The position numbers were made by a program, and so were the translations under genes. Of a stretch of 64,000 nt of DNA, positions 28,031 to 36,637 are shown piece after piece. The DNA is taken from NCBI GenBank assembly GCA_003674045.1, contig PENC01000004.1:389123-453122 (forward strand). The letters run 5' to 3'. The notes beneath the pieces were generated by a model, which made no database searches, was not told where the DNA came from, and worked only from the letters and a program-made list of their open reading frames with translations. The DNA comes from Streptomyces griseocarneus (GTDB taxonomy: Bacteria > Actinomycetota > Actinomycetes > Streptomycetales > Streptomycetaceae). The stretch's first letter is position 1; every line of letters starts with the position of its first letter.

Positions 28031-28537
28031 ATGCGCCCCACCCCCGCCCACGCAGCCGCCACCCGGATCGCCGCCGTGGCCGTCGCCGTCCTGGCCCTCG
28101 GGGGCTGCATGAGCGTGAGCGACCCGGTGAAACCCGCCTCGTCCTCGGGCGGCGCGGACAAGCAGCGGGACGCGGGCGCCGAGCCGGACGGCGGGGTGCG
28201 GATGCCGGGCAGCAGGCCCGGCCGTACGGACGCCAAGGCGCTGCACGGCGCGAGCGGCAGTCCCTCGGCCCGGGGCGCCTCCGCCACCGCCTCGTCCTCG
28301 CCCTCCGACGGTCAGAGCGACTCCTCGCCGGCCGCCAAGCCCGGCAAGCCGGGCGGCAGGCCCAAGCCGCCCTCCGGTCAGACGTCCACGACGCCCGCGG
28401 GCCGCCCCACCGAGCCCACCCAGGCGCCCCCGAAGCCCCCGACCAGCCCGGCGACCCAGCCGCAGACCAGCCCGCCGGTCACGTCCTCGCCGCCGCCCGC
28501 GCCCCAGCCGGGCCCGCAGGCCGGCCCTGTGGCCTAG
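28031..28537 (+). CDS. Proline-rich secreted lipoprotein
   Basis: 168 residues from ATG 28031. A signal peptide (residues 10-25, AAVAVAVLAL) ends in the lipobox LGGC at about residue 27; the mature protein is Ser/Pro/Ala/Gly-rich and low-complexity throughout, with PPSGQTSTTPAGRP-type stretches, and lacks a folded domain. Likely a surface-anchored spacer or wall-associated protein. No homologue recognised. Confidence 0.65.
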   Translation: MRPTPAHAAATRIAAVAVAVLALGGCMSVSDPVKPASSSGGADKQRDAGAEPDGGVRMPGSRPGRTDAKALHGASGSPSARGASATASSSPSDGQSDSSPAAKPGKPGGRPKPPSGQTSTTPAGRPTEPTQAPPKPPTSPATQPQTSPPVTSSPPPAPQPGPQAGPVA

Positions 28538-28740
28538 GCCATCCGGGTGCGGCTTGCGCTGGAGGGTGTGGGGTGCGTATGGTGGTAGATCGTTTGATCC
28601 CATTTGCCCGGCGCCCGAGATACGCGCGCCGTGTGGCGCGTTCCTTACCTTGCCGTGGCTGACCGCATCGAGGCGGTCATTTGTGAAGCCGACACGGAGC
28701 TTGGGCGCGTGCCGAAACTCCGGAAGGTTTCGCATTTCGC

Positions 28741-30942
28741 ATGTCCATTTCCCCTGAGCAGACCGTCATGCCCGAGCTCGACGAGACCGTCGTGACCGAG
28801 GCCGTTGTGACCGAAGCCGCCGAGATCGTCGAGGCCGCCGAGGCCACCGAGACGGCGGAGGCCCCCGAGGCCGCCGAGCCGCAGATCACCTTCGCCGACC
28901 TCGGGCTGGACGAGGGCATCGTCCGCAAGCTCGCGCAGAACGGCGTGACGACCCCCTTCCCGATCCAGGCCGCGACCATCCCGGACGCCCTGGCCGGCAA
29001 GGACATCCTGGGCCGCGGCCGCACCGGCTCCGGCAAGACCCTCTCCTTCGGTCTCCCGCTGCTGTCGATCCTGGCCGGCGGCCACACCGCGAAGAAGCGT
29101 CCGCGCGGTCTGATCCTCACCCCGACCCGTGAGCTGGCGATGCAGGTCGCCGACGCCCTCCAGCCCTACGGCGACGTCCTCGGCCTGAAGATGAAGGTCG
29201 TCTGCGGCGGTACGTCCATGGGCAACCAGATCTACGCGCTGGAGCGCGGCGTCGACATCCTCGTCGCCACCCCGGGCCGTCTGCGCGACATCATCAACCG
29301 CGGCGCCGCCTCGCTGGAGGACGTGAAGGTCGCCGTCCTCGACGAGGCCGACCAGATGGCCGACATGGGCTTCCTGCCCGAGGTCACCGAGATCCTCGAC
29401 CGGGTTCCGACCGGCGGTCAGCGCCTGCTGTTCTCCGCGACGCTCGAGAACGAGATCGACACCCTGGTCAAGCGCTACCTGGTGGACCCGGTCACGCACG
29501 AGGTCGACCCCTCCGCCGGCGCCGTCACCACGATGACCCACCACGTCCTCGTCGTGAAGCCGAAGGACAAGGCCCCGGTCACCGCCGCCATCGCCGCCCG
29601 CAAGGGCCGCACCATCATCTTCGTCCGCACCCAGCTGGGCGCCGACCGCGTCGCCGAGCAGCTGCTCGACGCCGGTGTGCGCGCCGACGCGCTGCACGGC
29701 GGCATGACCCAGGGCGCTCGTACCCGCGTCCTGGAGGACTTCAAGGGCGGTCACGTCAACGTCCTCGTCGCCACCGACGTCGCCGCGCGCGGCATCCACG
29801 TCGACGGCATCGACCTGGTGCTGAACGTCGACCCGGCCGGTGACCACAAGGACTACCTGCACCGCTCCGGCCGTACGGCCCGCGCGGGCCAGTCCGGCAC
29901 GGTCGTCTCCCTCGCCCTGCCGCACCAGCGCAAGCAGATCTTCCGCCTGATGGAGGACGCGGGCGTCGACGCCTCGCGCCACATCGTCGGCGGCGCCGGT
30001 GCCTTCGACGACGACGTCGCCCGCATCACGGGCGCCCGCTCGCTCACCGAGGTGCAGGCCGACTCCGCGGCCAACGCCGCCAAGCAGGCCGAGCGCGAGC
30101 TGAAGGACCTGAACCGTCAGCTGGAGCGTCTCCAGCGCCGCGCCACCGAGCTGCGCGAGGAGGCCGACCGCCTGACCGCGCGCGCCGCCCGCGAGCGCGG
30201 TGAGGACCCGGAGGCCGCCGTCGCCGCCGCGGCCGAGGCCGCCGCCGAGGAGCTCAAGGCCGAGGAGGCCGCCGCCGCGGTTCCGGCCCAGGCCCCGTCG
30301 CACGAGCGCCGTGACGAGCGCGGCAACTTCGAGCGCCGCGACGACCGCCGTGACGACCGTGGCGGCTTCCGTCGTGACGACCGTCGCGAGGACCGCGGTG
30401 GCTTCCGTCGCGACGACCGCCCGTCCGGTGGCTTCCGCCGCGACGAGCGCCGTGACGACCGTCGTGACGAGCGTCCCTCCGGTGGTTTCCGTCGTGACGA
30501 CCGTCGTGACGAGCGTGGCGGTTTCCGTCGTGACGACCGCCCGTCGGGTGGCTTCCGCCGCGACGAGCGCCGTGACGACCGTCGTGACGAGCGTCCCTCC
30601 GGTGGTTTCCGTCGTGACGACCGTCGCGAGGACCGCGGTGGTTTCCGTCGTGACGACCGCCCGTCGGGTGGCTTCCGTCGTGACGAGCGTCCCTCCGGTG
30701 GCTTCCGTCGTGACGAGCGTCCGTCCTCCGGCTTCCGCCGCGACGACCGCCCGTCCTCCGGCTACCGCTCCGGTGGCGGCGACCGTCCGTTCAACCGCGA
30801 CCGTCGTGACGACCGCCCCTCGCACGGTGGCTTCCGCTCCGGTGGCGACCGTCCGGCTGGCCGCCGTGACGACCACCGCGGTGGCACCGGCTCCTCCTTC
30901 GGCCGCCGTGACGACAAGCCGCGCTGGCGTCGCAACGGCTGA
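28741..30942 (+). CDS. DEAD-box RNA helicase with Arg/Asp/Gly repeat tail
   Basis: 733 residues. An acidic Ala/Glu-rich N-terminus (1-48), then the helicase core: Q motif FPIQAATIP, GRTGSGKT at 93-100, PTRELA, VLDEADQMADMGF, SATL, ARGIHVDG and HRSGRTARAG. Residues 425-520 are a predicted coiled coil; 520-733 are imperfect repeats of the RRDDRPSGGF / RRDERRDD type, an RNA-binding disordered tail. It is a homologue of CsdA/RhlE-type helicases used in cold adaptation and ribosome assembly. The repeats are also visible as a DNA minisatellite at 30300-30760. Confidence 0.94.
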   Translation: MSISPEQTVMPELDETVVTEAVVTEAAEIVEAAEATETAEAPEAAEPQITFADLGLDEGIVRKLAQNGVTTPFPIQAATIPDALAGKDILGRGRTGSGKTLSFGLPLLSILAGGHTAKKRPRGLILTPTRELAMQVADALQPYGDVLGLKMKVVCGGTSMGNQIYALERGVDILVATPGRLRDIINRGAASLEDVKVAVLDEADQMADMGFLPEVTEILDRVPTGGQRLLFSATLENEIDTLVKRYLVDPVTHEVDPSAGAVTTMTHHVLVVKPKDKAPVTAAIAARKGRTIIFVRTQLGADRVAEQLLDAGVRADALHGGMTQGARTRVLEDFKGGHVNVLVATDVAARGIHVDGIDLVLNVDPAGDHKDYLHRSGRTARAGQSGTVVSLALPHQRKQIFRLMEDAGVDASRHIVGGAGAFDDDVARITGARSLTEVQADSAANAAKQAERELKDLNRQLERLQRRATELREEADRLTARAARERGEDPEAAVAAAAEAAAEELKAEEAAAAVPAQAPSHERRDERGNFERRDDRRDDRGGFRRDDRREDRGGFRRDDRPSGGFRRDERRDDRRDERPSGGFRRDDRRDERGGFRRDDRPSGGFRRDERRDDRRDERPSGGFRRDDRREDRGGFRRDDRPSGGFRRDERPSGGFRRDERPSSGFRRDDRPSSGYRSGGGDRPFNRDRRDDRPSHGGFRSGGDRPAGRRDDHRGGTGSSFGRRDDKPRWRRNG

Positions 30943-30958
30943 TAGCCGCAGGTGATTT

Positions 30959-30994
30959 GGGGCCCGTACGGCACATTCATGCCGTACGGGCCCC
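30959..30994 (+). terminator. Terminator after the first DEAD-box gene
   Basis: A perfect 15-bp stem ggggcccgtacggca / tgccgtacgggcccc with a 6-base loop, 16 bases past the stop. Confidence 0.85.
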
Positions 30995-31073
30995 ACTGCT
31001 TTCCCGCGCGCGACCGATGAGTCGGCCATAACGACTCGGGATAACGCGGTCGGCCGGGCTATGCTGCGGGTGC

Positions 31074-31149
31074 GGGCCGTTAGCTCAATTGGCAGAGCAG
31101 TGGACTTTTAATCCATTGGTTGTGGGTTCGAGTCCCACACGGCCTACCA
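31074..31149 (+). tRNA. tRNA-Lys (anticodon UUU), CCA encoded
   Basis: Acceptor GGGCCGU/ACGGCCU, anticodon loop CUUUUAA on GUGGA/UCCAU, T-loop UUCGAGU, discriminator A then genomic CCA (31147-31149). The only tRNA in the window with an encoded CCA. Confidence 0.95.
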
Positions 31150-31162
31150 GTCCCACTGGTAT

Positions 31163-31197
31163 CGAAACCCCCGCCGACCTGGTCGGCGGGGGTTTCG
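31163..31197 (+). terminator. tRNA-Lys terminator
   Basis: A perfect 16-bp stem cgaaacccccgccgac / gtcggcgggggtttcg with loop ctg. Confidence 0.85.
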
Positions 31198-31707
31198 GCG
31201 TTCAGGGGGCGCGTACGTTCTCGACGGCGGTGGCCCCCGCGTACGGCCGCGCGGCTGACGCCTCCTCAGGCGCGGTCCGCGTCACCGGCCGGCCGGTGAG
31301 GGTCACCCGGGCGCTGTTGACGAGCGCGCCCCCGGAGCCGTACGCGGCGTGCGCCTCCCGAGGCGCCCCGGTGGAGCCCGTGCGCCGGTGGCGGCGGGCC
31401 TCCGGCGCACGGCGGGCGGCAGGGCGCCGGCTCCTGCTGTTCGACACGTCTGCCCAGGCATGGGCCAGGGGCGGGCGCTCCGTCCGAACAGCGGGGAGCG
31501 GCCGCGGCCGGGCCACGGGGCGGCCACGGTGGTCATGGCAAAAGCGGAGGCGGTGTCCAGGCCGGGGACGCCGGGCGCGTAGGGACGGGTGCGCCCGGTG
31601 ACGGGTCCGATCGGGTGACCCGACCAGTTCGCCCGAACCCGGCCCCCATGCCGTGTTCGCGCCGCTACGGTAAGTGGGCGGGGAGGGGTGCGGCGTGGCG
31701 AGGGCCG
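31198..31707. other. Gene-free stretch before the DUF6227 gene
   Basis: About 500 bases. Long frames exist on both strands, but their translations are Arg/Pro/Ala-rich without recognisable motifs or start signals, as expected of chance frames in GC-rich DNA. No repeat or RNA recognised. Confidence 0.5.
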
Positions 31708-31721
31708 GGAGGTCGAGCGAC

Positions 31722-32618
31722 ATGGAGAACTCGCGAGCGGACGGGAACGGACACCGGGACGCACGCCCAGGGGCGGAGCACGGGGAGCGCACCGGGGGCG
31801 CTCGGGGTGCGGGCCCGGCGGCGGCGTCCGCCTCCGCGCGCCCGTCCGCGCCGGACGGGCGCACACCCGCCGATCATGTGAGGGAGCTGCTGGCCCGGGC
31901 GCAGAACGGGTTCGAGATCGACGAGCCGGTGCTGTCCCGGCTGCGGACCGCCCTCATGCACCAGGCAGAGCTCCGCTCGTACCGGCAGCGCAACGACGAG
32001 GCGCGCCCGCTGCGCTGCAACACCTACCGGCACATCTTCCTGCTCGCCGACGGCAGCAGCCTGCTGCTGTACGAGCTGGAGCACGACACCGGCCCGGACG
32101 AGCGGTTCCTCTACGAGCTCTACGCGCACGAGGGCGCCCTCGACCAGGCGGAGCGGCGCATCCACGAGCGGATCGGCGGCGGCATGGCCCCGGGCGGCGA
32201 GGCGGCGGAGCTGCCCGCCTGGCTGGCCGAGGAGCTGCTGCTGGCCACGGGCCCGGTCCGGCCCCGCCGGGAGTACGTCTCCGACGCCTCGCCCGACCAC
32301 GCACGGCGGCTGCTGCGGCGCGCGGAGAACGAGGACGGCGGCCCCGGCGAGGTGGTCCGCGAGCTCCTCCAGGAGGCGCTCGGCCACCACATCGCGCTGA
32401 TCACCAAGCCGCGCAGGCGGGGCACCGGCCGCGACGCCACGTGGTGCCGGTTCTACGAGCACGCGTTCCTGCTGGAGGGCGGTGGCGAGCTCAGCCTGTG
32501 GGAGCTGGAGCACAACATGACGGCGGACGGCAGGCTCGTCTGCGAGGTCTACCTCGACGAGGCCGAGGCCGAGGTGGCGGCGGACCGGCATGCCCGCGCG
32601 CAGGGGGTCGAGCTGTAG
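31722..32618 (+). CDS. DUF6227-family conserved hypothetical protein
   Basis: 298 residues from ATG 31722 (GGAGGT 8 bases upstream). After a disordered 50-residue N-terminus it contains two related segments: LRCNTYRHIFLLADGSSLLLYELEHD (about 105-130) and CRFYEHAFLLEGGGELSLWELEHN (about 245-268). So the protein appears to be an internal duplication of a roughly 100-residue domain ending in LxELEH. The family is Streptomyces-restricted and uncharacterised. No TM or signal sequence. Confidence 0.8.
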   Translation: MENSRADGNGHRDARPGAEHGERTGGARGAGPAAASASARPSAPDGRTPADHVRELLARAQNGFEIDEPVLSRLRTALMHQAELRSYRQRNDEARPLRCNTYRHIFLLADGSSLLLYELEHDTGPDERFLYELYAHEGALDQAERRIHERIGGGMAPGGEAAELPAWLAEELLLATGPVRPRREYVSDASPDHARRLLRRAENEDGGPGEVVRELLQEALGHHIALITKPRRRGTGRDATWCRFYEHAFLLEGGGELSLWELEHNMTADGRLVCEVYLDEAEAEVAADRHARAQGVEL

Positions 32619-32815
32619 CCGTCGCTTGTCGTTCGGCTTGTCGTTCCGGCTTGTCGCTCGGCGCCTGCCGTTCGCCGCCTGCCGACGGGGCGGTGGATGT
32701 GACGGGTGCGACGGGTGTGTGGGGTGCGCCGGGTGTGAGAAAACGGGGGTTCCGGGGCCCGCTGCCCTGTGTTATGGTCGATGGAAGTTGCAGTTGTGGT
32801 ACCCATGAACTCGTG

Positions 32816-32852
32816 TGCGCCTGACGGTTATGTAGCCGAAGGCGCATTTTTT
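32816..32852 (+). promoter_or_regulatory. Attenuator-like hairpin in the cold-shock 5' leader
   Basis: tgcgcct (32816-32822) pairs with aggcgca (32840-32846), with an inner ggtt/agcc helix, directly followed by six T (32847-32852). The shape is an intrinsic terminator 55 bases ahead of the csp start codon. A -10-like tatggt lies near 32774. Confidence 0.6.
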
Positions 32853-32906
32853 GTTTCCGCCGGTCTTTTCCGGTGCGGTGCCCATCCCATTCACAAGGAG
32901 AAACAC

Positions 32907-33110
32907 ATGGCTACGGGCATCGTGAAGTGGTTCAACGCCGAAAAGGGCTTCGGCTTCATCGAGCAGGACGGCGGCGGCCCGGACGTCTTCGCCCACTACT
33001 CGAACATCGCCTCCCAGGGCTTCCGTGAGCTGTTCGAGGGCCAGAAGGTGTCCTTCGACGTCACGCAGGGCCAGAAGGGCCTGCAGGCGGAGAACATCGT
33101 CACCCTCTGA
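32907..33110 (+). CDS. Cold-shock protein (CspA family)
   Basis: 67 residues, one OB-fold. RNP1-type KGFGFIEQDG and RNP2-type DVFAHYS are intact; starts MATGIVKWFNAEKGFGFI. It binds single-stranded RNA and melts secondary structure. AAGGAG lies 6 bases before ATG 32907. Flanked by two DEAD-box helicases, which suggests an RNA-remodelling neighbourhood. The structured leader implies post-initiation control. Confidence 0.96.
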   Translation: MATGIVKWFNAEKGFGFIEQDGGGPDVFAHYSNIASQGFRELFEGQKVSFDVTQGQKGLQAENIVTL

Positions 33111-33143
33111 CGATGCGCCCGCTCCGCGGGTGAAGCACTGGCG

Positions 33144-33175
33144 ATGGGGCCCGCACCACGGGGTGCGGGCCCCAT
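33144..33175 (+). terminator. Terminator after the cold-shock gene
   Basis: A perfect 14-bp stem atggggcccgcacc / ggtgcgggccccat, loop acgg. Confidence 0.85.
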
Positions 33176-33319
33176 TGCTGCCCCTGGCTCCTGCCCGCGC
33201 CGCATTCCTCGCGCGTATCCGTTCCGTACGCGTATCCCCCGTCGGCCGGTCCGCTTCTCCGCCGGCCCCGCAGCTCTCTTTGTCCGTTCTCCCGCCGCCT
33301 CGTCCGGGAAGGTCCCCGC

Positions 33320-34852
33320 ATGACTCGCTCCGCCCGCCCTGCCCGTCCGGCCGCCGATGCCTCCGGGCCGCCCCGACCGCCGCGCAAGCGTGGCGGGCAG
33401 CCGTCCCGTGGCCAGTCGCCCCGCGGCGGACAGTCCTCGCGCCGTCGGCCCGCGGCCGAGCCGCAGGGCGAGTTCGAGACGCCGGTCACCACGACCCCGG
33501 CGCTGCCGCCGGTGGCGTCCTTCGCGGACCTCGACCTGCCGAACGGTCTGCTGGCCACGCTGACCCGGGAGGGCGTCACCGAGCCGTTCCCGATCCAGGC
33601 CGCGACGCTGCCCAACTCGCTCCAGGGCCGTGACGTCCTCGGCCGCGGCCGCACGGGCTCCGGCAAGACCCTCGCCTTCGGCCTGGCACTGCTCGCCCGT
33701 ACGGCCGGGCTCCGGGCCGAGTCGGGGCGTCCGCTGGCCCTCGTCCTCGTCCCCACCCGCGAGCTGGCGCAGCAGGTCACCGACTCCCTCAGCCCGTACG
33801 CCACCGCCGTGAACCTGCGGGTCGCCACGGTCGTCGGCGGCATGTCCATCGGGCGGCAGGCGCAGACCCTCGCGCGCGGCGCGGAGGTGCTGGTCGCGAC
33901 CCCCGGTCGGCTCGCCGACCTGATCCAGCGCGGCGACTGCAAGCTCGGCAGCGTCCGGATCACGGTCCTGGACGAGGCCGACCAGATGGCCGACATGGGC
34001 TTCCTGCCGCAGGTCACCAAGCTGCTCGACCAGGTCGACCCGGAGGGCCAGCGCATGCTGTTCTCCGCGACCCTCGACCGCAACGTCGACCGCCTGGTGC
34101 GCCGTTTCCTCTCCGACCCGGTGACGCACTCCGTCGACGGGTCCGTGGGCGCGGTCACCACGATGGAGCACCACCTCCTCTACGTCACCGACGAGGGCAA
34201 GAAGGACACGGTCACCCGGATCGCGGCGCGCGAGGGCCGCGTGATCATGTTCGTGGACACCAAGCGCGGCGCCGACCGGCTGGTGAAGAAGCTGCTGTCC
34301 CAGGGCGTACGGGCCGGGGCGCTGCACGGCGGCAAGAGCCAGCCGCAGCGCAACCGCACGCTGGACCTGTTCCGTACGGACCAGGTCACCGCGCTGATCG
34401 CCACGAATGTCGCGGCGCGCGGCATCCACATCGACGGTCTCGACCTCGTCGTGAACATCGACCCGCCCATGGACCACAAGGACTACCTGCACCGCGGCGG
34501 CCGCACGGCCCGCGCGGGCGAGTCCGGCACGGTCGTCACGCTCGTCCTGCCGGAGCAGCGGCGCGAGATGACGCGGATGATGGCCACCGCGAAGATCACG
34601 CCGAATGTCGTCACGACCCACCCCGACGACCCGGAGCTCCAGCGCATCACGGGCGCCCGCGAGCCCAGCGGCGTCGCGGTGACGATCGCGCCGCCGCCTC
34701 AGCCGACGCAGCCGTCGTCGAACCGCCCGCGCAAGCGCCCGGCGGGCGCGTCCGGCGTGCCCCGGACGGAGGGCGGCGGCGGTGGCGGCCGTTCGCGCCG
34801 CGGTGGCGCGCGGCGCGGCGGGGGCGGTACGCGGCGCCCGGCGGCGTCCTGA
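33320..34852 (+). CDS. Second DEAD-box RNA helicase (RhlE-like)
   Basis: 510 residues. A basic Pro/Arg/Gly N-terminus (1-60), then the core: FPIQAATLP, GRTGSGKT, PTRELAQQV, VLDEADQMADMGF, SATLD, ARGIHIDG and HRGGRTARAG, ending in a short Gly/Arg-rich tail. The core closely resembles the helicase at 28741, including an identical DEADQMADMGFLP stretch, so the two probably arose by duplication; the tail here is far shorter. Confidence 0.94.
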   Translation: MTRSARPARPAADASGPPRPPRKRGGQPSRGQSPRGGQSSRRRPAAEPQGEFETPVTTTPALPPVASFADLDLPNGLLATLTREGVTEPFPIQAATLPNSLQGRDVLGRGRTGSGKTLAFGLALLARTAGLRAESGRPLALVLVPTRELAQQVTDSLSPYATAVNLRVATVVGGMSIGRQAQTLARGAEVLVATPGRLADLIQRGDCKLGSVRITVLDEADQMADMGFLPQVTKLLDQVDPEGQRMLFSATLDRNVDRLVRRFLSDPVTHSVDGSVGAVTTMEHHLLYVTDEGKKDTVTRIAAREGRVIMFVDTKRGADRLVKKLLSQGVRAGALHGGKSQPQRNRTLDLFRTDQVTALIATNVAARGIHIDGLDLVVNIDPPMDHKDYLHRGGRTARAGESGTVVTLVLPEQRREMTRMMATAKITPNVVTTHPDDPELQRITGAREPSGVAVTIAPPPQPTQPSSNRPRKRPAGASGVPRTEGGGGGGRSRRGGARRGGGGTRRPAAS

Positions 34853-34864
34853 ACGATGTGAGGT

Positions 34865-34989
34865 ACCCGCGCCCCTGAAAGGGGCGCGGGGCTGTGACAT
34901 TGTGCGGCTCCGCCGCGCGGGCGCGACCAGCCACACACGACCCGCAGTCGCGCACCGGCCTCAAATGGCGTCCCAGTAGGCGCACCCGG
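34865..34989. repeat. Intergenic element, family B copy 1
   Basis: It contains gcgcccctgaaaggggcgc (a foldback), then tgcggctccgccgcgcgggcgcgaccagccac, ending gtaggcgcacccgg. The same order recurs at 49942-50063. It shares gcgcgaccagcc and the ggtaggcgc-like edge with family A. Confidence 0.7.
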
Positions 34990-35083
34990 AACAAGCCCCC
35001 GCTTGGCCCACTCCGTTCGCCCCACCGCCTCTCACCCGGAAAAGTGGGAGAAAGGCGAACGCGACAGCCGTCAGGAGCAAGCG

Positions 35084-36277
35084 GTGGGGAAGCAGGACGG
35101 TCCGGAGCCCGCGCCCCCGGAGCAGGACAGGGTCCTGCCGGACGGCTTGCCCTCCCCTGACACACGCCCAGCGGCGCGAGCGATCCGCTGCTTCCCTTAC
35201 GTCCTCGTCGTCGGCGGCGTCGTCTTCGACGTCCTCACACCGCCCGACTACACCTGCGGCCCGTTCGAGAACGCCGCTCCCCTCGTAGCGGCCCCTTTCC
35301 ACTCGCTGGGTGGTACCGCCCTTGTCGCCGCGGCGGCCATCACGGCGACGCTGACCCTCGTCCTGCTCGAGCGGGTGAACGAAACGGGTACCGCAGTGAG
35401 CGAGATGGTCACCGTCCTCGTGGTCTCCCTGCTCGCTCTCGGCATCAACCGCATCGGCCGTCGCAGCGTCCTGCGGCTCGCCTCGGCCCGCAGCATCGCG
35501 GAGACCGCGCAGCGGGCCGTGCTTCCGGTGCCCCCGGCCCGGATCGGCGGCCTCCGCGTCGCGGCGCGCTATGTGGCGGCGCAGGCGGACGCCCGGATCG
35601 GCGGCGACCTCTACGCGGTGCAGGACACCCCGTACGGCGTACGCGCCATCGTGGGGGACGTGCGCGGCAAGGGCCTGGAGGCGGTGGAGGCGGTCGCGGT
35701 GGTCATCGGCGCGTTCCGGGAGGCGGCCGAGCAGGAGCGCACGCTGGACGCGCTCGCGGCACGGCTGGAGCGCGCGTTGCAGCGGGAGGGCGCGCGGCGC
35801 GCGAATCTGGATCAGTTCGAGGGATTCACCACCGCCGTTCTCACCGAGATGCCGCTGGACGTGCCCGTCCTGCGTCTGGTGAACCGCGGTCACCCGGCGC
35901 CCCTCCTGTTGCGCCCGGGCGGCGACGTCGTCGAGGCGGAGCCCGATGCGCCGGCCCTGCCCCTGGGCATGGGCGAGCTGGGGGTCGCGGCCTCGGTCTC
36001 GGCCGACCGGGTCGAGGAACTGCCGTTTCCCCTGGGGACGACGCTGCTGCTCTTTACGGACGGGGTCACCGAGGCCAGAGATGCGCATGGGGATTTCTAT
36101 GACCCACGAGCCTGGCTGAAGGGTCGGCAGTTCAAGAACCCGGAAGCGCTGCTGGACGCGCTGGTCGACGACGTCGCGCGGTATTCCGGCGGCCGTACGG
36201 CGGACGACATGGCCCTGCTGGCGATCCGGCGCGGCGACGGGGGCCGCCATGCCCGCACGGGCAGTAGTGGATCTTGA
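35084..36277 (+). CDS. Membrane SpoIIE-type PP2C phosphatase
   Basis: 397 residues from GTG 35084, chosen for AGGAG 6 bases upstream; the frame is open further back. Two or three TM segments lie in residues 35-130, then a PP2C_SIG domain with AARYVAAQADARIGGDLYAV, GDVRGKGLEA (metal-binding Asp), LVNRGHPAPLLL and TDGVTEARDAHGDFY. Such phosphatases dephosphorylate anti-anti-sigma factors to release sigma factors. No sensor domain beyond the membrane part. Followed by the riboswitch-controlled peptidase but separately initiated. Confidence 0.9.
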   Translation: MGKQDGPEPAPPEQDRVLPDGLPSPDTRPAARAIRCFPYVLVVGGVVFDVLTPPDYTCGPFENAAPLVAAPFHSLGGTALVAAAAITATLTLVLLERVNETGTAVSEMVTVLVVSLLALGINRIGRRSVLRLASARSIAETAQRAVLPVPPARIGGLRVAARYVAAQADARIGGDLYAVQDTPYGVRAIVGDVRGKGLEAVEAVAVVIGAFREAAEQERTLDALAARLERALQREGARRANLDQFEGFTTAVLTEMPLDVPVLRLVNRGHPAPLLLRPGGDVVEAEPDAPALPLGMGELGVAASVSADRVEELPFPLGTTLLLFTDGVTEARDAHGDFYDPRAWLKGRQFKNPEALLDALVDDVARYSGGRTADDMALLAIRRGDGGRHARTGSSGS

Positions 36278-36464
36278 TCATTCCGCATTCCCTCGGAATA
36301 AAGACCAATTAAGAAGACGGGTGCCTTGGGGCGGGCGTCTCGCCAAGACCTGACCAAGGACACGGCGGATTCACGCTTTCGGCTTGGAAAACAAGCGGAC
36401 TGTCTATTAACGTTCGATAACGACGTGCGGTCCACACAATCGCCGCAAGACGCGGCACCGTGCG

Positions 36465-36617
36465 CCTTCGCCGAATCCCTCGGGCACGAGCACGACCTGA
36501 TGCACTGACAGCGACTGGGAACCGGGGAACCACCCATCCTGGGGCGAATCGGGCCTGTGTGGCCCGTAGGAGACCTTCCTGCTCCGAGCCCGGCAGCTAA
36601 CCCGGTAGGCGAGAAGG
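36465..36617 (+). promoter_or_regulatory. c-di-AMP riboswitch (ydaO/yuaA class)
   Basis: Recognised from the conserved core in order: tgacagcgactgggaaccgg, ggggaacca, ggggcgaatc, tgctccgagcccggcagcta and acccggtaggcg. The proposed P1 pairs ccttcgcc (36465-36472) with ggcgagaagg (36608-36617). P1 ends 5 bases before the AAGGAG ribosome site of the M23 peptidase gene. The class binds c-di-AMP and usually turns genes off; in Streptomyces it sits ahead of cell-wall hydrolase genes. No terminator with U-run was seen between core and start. Boundaries are approximate. Confidence 0.9.
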
Positions 36618-36637
36618 AAGGAAAGGAGTGCGCCCCC

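Noticed and set aside
28645..31029. A 794-codon minus-strand frame rich in VVTTE repeats
   Set aside because: Antisense reflection of the repeat-tailed DEAD-box helicase.
31202..31864. Possible minus-strand gene between tRNA-Lys and the DUF6227 gene
   Set aside because: Arg/Pro/Ala-rich translation, overlaps the supported start of the DUF6227 gene, no ribosome site or domain.
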